Under the pieces are notes generated by a model. It was not told where the DNA came from. It searched no databases and saw only the letters and a list, made by a program, of their open reading frames with translations. Shown here in pieces: positions 58,555 to 64,000 of a DNA stretch of 64,000 nt. The stretch is taken from NCBI RefSeq assembly GCF_001547525.1, contig NZ_CM003768.1, positions 3,224,001 through 3,288,000 on the forward strand. The letters are read 5' to 3'. How positions within the stretch are numbered: position 1 is the stretch's first letter; each line of letters begins with the position of its first letter. Position numbers and translations under genes: made by a program. Source of the stretch: Burkholderia anthina. GTDB lineage: Bacteria > Pseudomonadota > Gammaproteobacteria > Burkholderiales > Burkholderiaceae.

Positions 58555-59303
58555 GCACCGCGACCGCCACCGCGCTGACGCCGGAACTCGCCGCGAAGGT
58601 CGAGCGCCTCGACGCGCTGCTCGCGCGCATCGGCGAGCGTCACGACAAGGTGAAGTTCGCGAGCAGCCTCGCCGCGGAAGACATGCTGCTCACGCACGCG
58701 ATCCTGTCGAAGGGCGTGCCGATTGGCATCTTCTCGCTGAACACGGGCCGCCTGCACGCGGAAACGCTCGGCATGATCGATCGCGTGCGCGAGCGCTACG
58801 GCTACGAGATCGAGCAGTTCCACCCGCGGCAGGACGCGGTCGACCAATATGTGGCCGAGCACGGCCTGAACGCGTTCTACGAGAGCGTCGAGCTGCGCAA
58901 GTCGTGCTGCCATATCCGCAAGGTCGAGCCGCTGAACCGCGCGCTGGCCGACGTCGGCGCGTGGGTGACGGGCCAGCGTCGCGAGCAGTCGGTCACGCGC
59001 GCGGAGCTGCACGAGGAAGAACAGGACGAAGCGCGCGGGATCGCGAAGTACAACCCGCTCGCCGACTGGACGGAAGCCGACGTGTGGGCGTACCTTGACG
59101 CGTTCGACGTGCCGGTCAACCCGCTGCATGCGCGCGGCTATCCGAGCATCGGCTGCGAGCCGTGCACGCGCGCGATCCGCCCCGGCGAGGACAGCCGCGC
59201 GGGCCGCTGGTGGTGGGAGTCGCGCGACACGAAGGAATGCGGGCTGCACGTCACGACGATCACGCCGATTCCCGCGAATGCCGACGCCGGCGCCGCGCAC
59301 TGA
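58551..59303 (+). CDS. cysH: Adenylylsulfate (APS) reductase
   Basis: 250-residue thioredoxin-dependent reductase making sulfite from APS. FASSLAAEDMLLTHAI and the substrate loop FSLNTGRLHAET are followed by the 4Fe-4S cysteines, RKSCCHIRK and GCEPCTRAI, which mark an APS rather than PAPS enzyme. The catalytic Cys is in TKECGLH near the C-terminus. It overlaps DUF934 by four bases. This fits the absence of an APS kinase (cysC) gene in the operon. Confidence 0.95.
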   Translation: MSTATATALTPELAAKVERLDALLARIGERHDKVKFASSLAAEDMLLTHAILSKGVPIGIFSLNTGRLHAETLGMIDRVRERYGYEIEQFHPRQDAVDQYVAEHGLNAFYESVELRKSCCHIRKVEPLNRALADVGAWVTGQRREQSVTRAELHEEEQDEARGIAKYNPLADWTEADVWAYLDAFDVPVNPLHARGYPSIGCEPCTRAIRPGEDSRAGRWWWESRDTKECGLHVTTITPIPANADAGAAH

Positions 59304-59378
59304 AAGCCGACAAGAAACCGAATATTGCGCCGCCCGCGACAGCGGGCGGCACGAACCCAGAAGAGAAGGACTGAAATC

Positions 59379-60341
59379 ATGAGCACGACGCTCGAGCAAT
59401 CCGCCTTTGCCCCGCCCGCCGGCGCCGACAGCCGCATGGGCCACCTCGACTGGCTCGAAGCCGAGTCGATCCACATCCTGCGCGAACTCGTGGCCGAATG
59501 CAGCAAGCCAGCACTGTTGTTCTCGGGCGGCAAGGATTCGGTCGTCGTGCTGCATCTGGCGCTGAAGGCGTTCGGCCTCGGCGCGAACCGCAAGACGACG
59601 CTGCCGTTCCCGCTCGTGCATATCGACACGGGCCACAACTACGAGGAAGTGATCGACTTCCGCGACCGCCGTGCGCAGGAGCTCGGCGCCGAGCTCGTGG
59701 TCGGCCACGTCGAGGATTCGATCAAGCGCGGCACGGTCGTGCTGCGCCGCGAGACCGATTCGCGCAATGCCGCGCAGGCCGTCACGCTGCTCGAGACGAT
59801 CGAGCAGCACGGTTACACGGCGCTGATCGGCGGCGCGCGCCGCGACGAAGAGAAGGCGCGCGCGAAGGAGCGCATCTTCTCGTTCCGCGACGAATTCGGC
59901 CAGTGGGATCCGAAAGCGCAGCGCCCGGAACTGTGGAGCCTGTACAACGCGCGCCTGCACAAGGGCGAGCACCTGCGCGTGTTCCCGATCTCGAACTGGA
60001 CCGAGCTCGACGTGTGGCAGTACATCGCGCGCGAAAACCTCGAACTGCCGTCGATCTACTACGCGCACCAGCGCGAGATCGTGCGCCGCAACGGGCTGCT
60101 CGTGCCGGTCACGCCGCTCACGCCGATGCGTGACGGCGAGACGAGCGAGCTCGCGCAGGTGCGCTTCCGCACGGTCGGCGACATCAGCTGCACGTGCCCG
60201 GTCGAGAGCGACGCGGATGACGTCGAGAAGATCATCGCCGAGACGGCGGTGACCGAGATCACCGAGCGCGGCGCGACCCGGATGGACGACCAGGCGTCCG
60301 AAGCCGCGATGGAGCAGCGCAAGAAGCAAGGTTATTTCTGA
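59379..60341 (+). CDS. cysD: Sulfate adenylyltransferase subunit 2
   Basis: 320-residue ATP-sulfurylase catalytic subunit making APS from sulfate and ATP. PP-loop LLFSGGKDSVVVLHLA, HIDTGHNYEEVIDFRD, RRDEEKARAKERIFSFRDEF and the closing RKKQGYF are all typical. The ATG at 59379 is preceded by AGAAGGA. It precedes cysN by 22 bases; the two proteins form a heterodimer. Confidence 0.96.
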   Translation: MSTTLEQSAFAPPAGADSRMGHLDWLEAESIHILRELVAECSKPALLFSGGKDSVVVLHLALKAFGLGANRKTTLPFPLVHIDTGHNYEEVIDFRDRRAQELGAELVVGHVEDSIKRGTVVLRRETDSRNAAQAVTLLETIEQHGYTALIGGARRDEEKARAKERIFSFRDEFGQWDPKAQRPELWSLYNARLHKGEHLRVFPISNWTELDVWQYIARENLELPSIYYAHQREIVRRNGLLVPVTPLTPMRDGETSELAQVRFRTVGDISCTCPVESDADDVEKIIAETAVTEITERGATRMDDQASEAAMEQRKKQGYF

Positions 60342-60363
60342 AGCACACGAGGACATTCACATC

Positions 60364-61680
60364 ATGAGCATCATCGAGAACACCGAAGACCTCGGCGTGC
60401 TGCGTTTCATCACCGCGGGCAGCGTCGACGACGGCAAGAGCACGCTGATCGGCCGCCTGCTGTACGACAGCAAGGCCGTGCTGTCCGACCAGCTGTCCGC
60501 GCTGTCGCGCGCGAAGAACAAGCGCACGGTCGGCGACGAGCTCGACCTCGCGCTGCTGACCGACGGCCTCGAAGCCGAGCGCGAGCAGGGCATCACGATC
60601 GACGTCGCGTACCGCTACTTCGCGACCGCGAAGCGCAAGTTCATCATCGCCGACACGCCGGGGCACGAGCAGTACACGCGCAACATGGTCACGGGCGCGT
60701 CGACCGCGCACGCGGCGATCATCCTGATCGACGCGACGCGCGTGACGATCGAGAACGGCGTCGCCGATCTGCTGCCGCAGACCAAGCGCCACAGCGCGAT
60801 CGTCAAGCTGCTCGGGCTGCAGCACGTGATCGTCGCGATCAACAAGATGGACCTCGTCGACTACAGCGAGGCGCGCTTCAACGAGATCCGCGATGCGTAC
60901 GTCGCGCTCGCGAAGCAACTCGGCCTGACCGACGTGCGCTTCGTGCCGGTGTCGGCGCTCAAGGGCGACAACATCGTCGGCGCGAGCGAGCGCATGCCGT
61001 GGTACGCGGGCGAGCCGCTCCTCGACGTGCTCGAGTCGCTGCCGGTCGAGACGCAGGCGCATGACGCGCTGCGCTTCCCGGTGCAGTGGGTCGCGCGCCA
61101 GGACGGCAGCTCGGCCGACGATTTCCGCGGCTACATGGGCCGGATCGAGTCGGGCGAAGTGAAGGTCGGCGATACGATCGTCGTGCTGCCGTCGAACCGC
61201 ACCGCGACGGTCGCCGAGATCATCGCACCGGTGCCGGGCGGCACCGCGGCCGTGCCGCATGCATTCGCGGGGCAGACGGTGACGATTCGCGTCGAGGAAG
61301 ACGTCGACGTGTCGCGCGGCGACATGTTCGTCACGACCGCCGAGCCGGTCGAGCCGGCGAAGAAGCTCGAGGCCGACCTGTGCTGGTTCGACGAGGCGCC
61401 GCTGTCGCCGCAGCGCAAGTACCTGCTGAAGCAGACCACCAGCACGGTGTTCGCGAAGATCGGCTCGGTCAAGCAGGTGCTCGACGTGCATACGCTGTCG
61501 CACGCGACCGACCGTCAGGAACTGAAGATGAACGACATCGGGCGCGTGGCGCTGACGCTGCAGAAGCCGATCGTTTGCGACACGTACGATGCGCACCCCG
61601 GTACGGGCGCGTTCGTGCTGATCGACGAGGCGACGCATCACACGGTCGCCGCGGGCATGATCCGCGCGTTCTCGGCGTAA
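60364..61680 (+). CDS. cysN: Sulfate adenylyltransferase subunit 1 (GTPase)
   Basis: 438-residue EF-Tu-like GTPase that energises CysD. G1 GSVDDGKSTLIGRLLYD, G2 region EREQGITIDVAYRYF, G3 DTPGHEQYTRNM and G4 NKMDLVD are present. The C-terminal beta domains follow. No CysC (APS kinase) fusion is present, consistent with APS as the reduced intermediate. It is followed by cobA after 60 bases. Confidence 0.96.
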   Translation: MSIIENTEDLGVLRFITAGSVDDGKSTLIGRLLYDSKAVLSDQLSALSRAKNKRTVGDELDLALLTDGLEAEREQGITIDVAYRYFATAKRKFIIADTPGHEQYTRNMVTGASTAHAAIILIDATRVTIENGVADLLPQTKRHSAIVKLLGLQHVIVAINKMDLVDYSEARFNEIRDAYVALAKQLGLTDVRFVPVSALKGDNIVGASERMPWYAGEPLLDVLESLPVETQAHDALRFPVQWVARQDGSSADDFRGYMGRIESGEVKVGDTIVVLPSNRTATVAEIIAPVPGGTAAVPHAFAGQTVTIRVEEDVDVSRGDMFVTTAEPVEPAKKLEADLCWFDEAPLSPQRKYLLKQTTSTVFAKIGSVKQVLDVHTLSHATDRQELKMNDIGRVALTLQKPIVCDTYDAHPGTGAFVLIDEATHHTVAAGMIRAFSA

Positions 61681-61740
61681 TCGTCAATCTGCGCGGCGGC
61701 GAACCGGCCGCCGCGGCAGGACCCTAGCGAAGCGACAAAC

Positions 61741-62490
61741 ATGGGCAAGGTGTATCTGATCGGAGCGGGACCGGGCGCGGCGGACCTCATCACGGTGCGC
61801 GGCATGCGGCTGCTCGAGCAGGCCGACGTGGTGCTGCACGACGCGCTCGTCGAGCCCGCGATGCTCGACCATGCGCCGAACGCGCGGAAGATCGCGGTCG
61901 GCAAGCGTTGCGGGCAGCGTTCGACCGCGCAGCATTTCATCAACAAGCAGATCGTCGATGCGGCGCGCGAGCACGCATGTGTCGTGCGGCTGAAGGGCGG
62001 CGACCCGATGCTGTTCGGTCGCGCGGAAGAGGAAATGCGTGCGCTGGAAGCGGCCGGCATCGACTACGAGGTCGTGCCGGGCATCACCGCGGCGCTGGCC
62101 GGCGCGGCGACGCTGAAGCGTTCGCTCACGCTGCGCGGCGTGTCGCGCAGCGTCGCGTTCGCGACGCACAGCCGCGCACCGGGCAGCGACGAGATCCGCG
62201 AAGCCGCGCGCGCCGATTCGATCGTCTACTACATGGGCCGCGACAGCGCACCCGGCATCGCGCAGGCGCTGATCGACGCCGGCCGTGCGCCGGCGACGCC
62301 TGTGGCGATCGTCGAGGCATGCAGCACCGCGCGCGAACGCACGCTGACGCTGACGCTCGCGCGGATGGCGGCCGGCGACGCGCAGGCGTGGCTCGATCCC
62401 GCGGAGCCGAGCCTGCTGATGATCGGCGACGCATTCGCCGAACGCGCAGGACAGGCGCAGGCGGCCGGCCCGGTGCGCAATGCCGCCTGA
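61741..62490 (+). CDS. cobA: Uroporphyrinogen-III C-methyltransferase
   Basis: 249-residue SAM-dependent enzyme converting uroporphyrinogen III to precorrin-2, the branch point to siroheme, the cofactor of CysI. VYLIGAGPGAADLITVRGMRLLEQADVVLHDALV, VRLKGGDPMLFGRAEEEM and VVPGITAALAGAA are family marks. It is the methyltransferase half of CysG; the dehydrogenase/chelatase half is missing here. Last gene of the cys operon, ending at a bidirectional terminator. Confidence 0.94.
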   Translation: MGKVYLIGAGPGAADLITVRGMRLLEQADVVLHDALVEPAMLDHAPNARKIAVGKRCGQRSTAQHFINKQIVDAAREHACVVRLKGGDPMLFGRAEEEMRALEAAGIDYEVVPGITAALAGAATLKRSLTLRGVSRSVAFATHSRAPGSDEIREAARADSIVYYMGRDSAPGIAQALIDAGRAPATPVAIVEACSTARERTLTLTLARMAAGDAQAWLDPAEPSLLMIGDAFAERAGQAQAAGPVRNAA

Positions 62491-62516
62491 GCGCGGCTCG
62501 AGCGCGGTACCAAACG

Positions 62517-62541
62517 AAAAAAGCGCCGCCGGCGCTTTTTT
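62517..62541. terminator. Bidirectional terminator between cobA and cbiX
   Basis: AAAAAAGCGCC and GGCGCTTTTTT around GCC form an 11-bp stem that includes its own A/T tracts. Confidence 0.9.
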
Positions 62542-62568
62542 CTTTGGCTACGGTGAATGCGTGGGCTG

Positions 62569-62952
62569 CTACGCGTCGCCGCTGATCTGGTCGACGCAAT
62601 AGCGCGCGACCACGTCGAGCACGCCGTCGTCTTCGCCGACGGCCGTCGCGCAGCGGATGTCGACGCCCGGATGCGCGGCGCGGCATGCGTCGACGAGTTG
62701 CGGCAGATCGCGGCGCACATGGCCGCCCTGGCCGAAAAAGACCGGCACCACGGTGATGCGCGTGCAGCCGGCCGCGGCTTGCGCGGCCACGGCCTCACCG
62801 AGCGACGGCGTCATCAGTTCGAGGAACGCGAGCGACACCTGCGTGGCGGGGGAGCCGGCGCCGCGCAGCCGCGCGGCGAGCCGCTCGAACGGCTCGGCCC
62901 AGCGCGGATCGCGGGCGCCGTGGCCGAACAGGACGATACCGTGCGAATGCAT
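62569..62952 (-). CDS. Small sirohydrochlorin chelatase (CbiX/SirB type)
   Basis: 127-residue single-domain CbiX(S)-type chelatase. The metal/tetrapyrrole motifs are IVLFGHGARDPRW and VVPVFFGQGGHVRRDLP, each with the key His. It inserts Co2+ or Fe2+ into sirohydrochlorin. Facing cobA in a sulfite reductase cluster, it is more likely to finish siroheme than cobalamin here, but that is inference. The small form works as a dimer. GGAGG lies eight bases before the ATG. Confidence 0.88.
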   Translation of the reverse strand: MHSHGIVLFGHGARDPRWAEPFERLAARLRGAGSPATQVSLAFLELMTPSLGEAVAAQAAAGCTRITVVPVFFGQGGHVRRDLPQLVDACRAAHPGVDIRCATAVGEDDGVLDVVARYCVDQISGDA

Positions 62953-62979
62953 GTCGAAGCCTCCGTCGCGACGCGGCGC

Positions 62980-64000
62980 TCAGTGCCGGTCGACCCACTT
63001 GAGCGCGAACAGGCCGAGCGCGAGATAGATGAGGCCCGGCGTCGCGGCGGTGAGCGGCGCGGGCCACGTGTTCAGCGTGCCGATGTGCGAGAACAGCGTG
63101 TTGAGCAGCTGGAAGCTCATGCCGAGCATGATGCCGCCGAACACCTTCACGCCGACCACGCCGGCCCGCGTGTGCAGGTACGCGAACGGCAGCGACAGCA
63201 CGAGCATCACGAACACCGCGAACGGATACAGCAGCTTGCGCCACAGCGCGATGTCGTAGCGCTGCGTGTCCTGCTGGTTCTCGCGCAAGTGCTGGATGTA
63301 GCGGAACAGGTTGATGATCGACATGCGCTCCGGCGACACGAGCAGCACCGACAGGATCTGCGGCGTCAGGTCGGACCGCAGCCGGTATTCGGGCAGCGAC
63401 ACCTGCTGCGACCGGTACACGGGGTTCAGCGCATCGGCCGGCTGGCCGCTGACCGGCTTGATCGGCGTCAGCTCGGTTTCGGTCACGCCCTTCAGCAGCC
63501 AGTGGCCGGGCGGCTCGTAGCGGCCGGTCTGCGCGATCCGCACGTTCTGTAGCTGGAATTTCGAATCGAATTCGTAGATGCGCACGTTGCTGATCGTCGA
63601 ATCGGGCGACAGGCTGCCGACGTTGACGAAGCGCGTGACCTGCTCGCCGTTCTCACGGGCCGCGAGCGTGTCCTTCACCCACACGCCCGACTGGAAGTTC
63701 GACGACACCGACGCGCCGAGCGCCTGCAGCCGCACGCGCTCGGACAATTGATCCGCGTACGGCCCCACGAATTCGCCGATCAGGTAGGTGACGATCACGA
63801 GCGGCACGCCGATCTTCAGCAGCGAGCGCAGCGCCTGGTTGGTCGCGAGGCCCGACACGCGGAAGATCGTGAATTCCGAGTTCGCGGCCATCTGCGCGAA
63901 CACGTAGATCGCGCTGATCAGCGCGGCGACCGGGATGATCTCGTAGAAGCGCGACGGCGTCTGCAGCGCGACGCGCAGCACCGCGTAGCCGAACTTGTAG
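62980..64000 (-). CDS. lptG: LPS export ABC transporter permease LptG, partial (N-terminus outside the window)
   Basis: About 340 C-terminal residues of an LptF/LptG-family permease that, with LptB and LptF, extracts lipopolysaccharide from the inner membrane. Visible features: EIIPVAALISAIYVFAQMAANSEFTIFRVSGL, membrane segments near VPLVIVTYLIGEFVGP, the periplasmic beta-jellyroll (VWVKDTLAARENGEQVTRFVNVGSL onward) and three C-terminal membrane segments (LLYPFAVFVMLVLSLPFAYL, GIMLGMSFQLLNTL, GLIYLALGLFAL). These favour LptG over LptF. It ends 27 bases before cbiX, so the two minus-strand genes may be co-transcribed. Confidence 0.9.
   Translation of the reverse strand, partial: YKFGYAVLRVALQTPSRFYEIIPVAALISAIYVFAQMAANSEFTIFRVSGLATNQALRSLLKIGVPLVIVTYLIGEFVGPYADQLSERVRLQALGASVSSNFQSGVWVKDTLAARENGEQVTRFVNVGSLSPDSTISNVRIYEFDSKFQLQNVRIAQTGRYEPPGHWLLKGVTETELTPIKPVSGQPADALNPVYRSQQVSLPEYRLRSDLTPQILSVLLVSPERMSIINLFRYIQHLRENQQDTQRYDIALWRKLLYPFAVFVMLVLSLPFAYLHTRAGVVGVKVFGGIMLGMSFQLLNTLFSHIGTLNTWPAPLTAATPGLIYLALGLFALKWVDRH

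Overview
The window is high-GC, densely coded DNA that looks like chromosome 1 of a Burkholderia, most likely of the Burkholderia cepacia complex. The evidence is the gene content and order (tandem dimeric and monomeric NADP isocitrate dehydrogenases, clpS-clpA, ribF-ileS-lspA-coaBC-dut, nadA-nadC facing nadB, livHMGF, and a cysI-DUF934-cysHDN-cobA block), together with strong G/C third-position codon use. No database search was run, so the species is an inference. Both ends cut through genes: fusA on the left lacks its C-terminus, and lptG on the right lacks its N-terminus.

1-13.3 kb: partial fusA, a secreted DUF192 protein, a tiny secreted Ala/Lys/His-rich protein, RluE, the two isocitrate dehydrogenases, a small conserved protein, a Tat-exported multicopper oxidase, and a trimeric autotransporter adhesin whose head is built from a 168-bp tandem repeat. 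A CspA-type cold shock gene with a long leader follows.

13.3-34.1 kb: clpS-clpA, an amino acid permease, the minus-strand block ribF-ileS-lspA-coaBC-dut, then purN with an RsmB-type RNA methyltransferase and an MscS-type channel, a fatty acid desaturase, the de novo NAD genes (nadA, nadC, nadB), the ribosomal pair rpmB-rpmG, and radC.

34.2-46.8 kb: fkpB-ispH, a livHMGF branched-chain amino acid importer headed by what looks like the eroded remains of its binding-protein gene, a GNAT enzyme, an ornithine/acetylornithine-type aminotransferase with a possible attenuator leader, a ferredoxin-flavin reductase, an epimerase-like protein, RsuA, CopC and DinB.

46.9-55.1 kb: a more accessory stretch with three LysR regulators, three SDR oxidoreductases and an alpha/beta hydrolase in divergent pairs. 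It is followed by tRNA-Leu(CAA) and a stand-alone branched-chain amino acid binding protein.

55.1-64 kb: sulfate assimilation. CysB diverges from cysI-DUF934-cysH-cysD-cysN-cobA, so sulfate activation, APS reduction, sulfite reduction and part of siroheme synthesis are encoded together. A small CbiX chelatase converges on cobA, and lptG closes the window.

Most of the window is conserved housekeeping DNA. I did not find a clearly new system. The parts most worth a second look are regulatory or decaying elements: tandem palindromes in front of nadA, a possible Arg-rich leader peptide plus terminator before the aminotransferase, the decayed liv binding-protein gene, a perfect palindrome before icd, and the 168-bp adhesin repeat.
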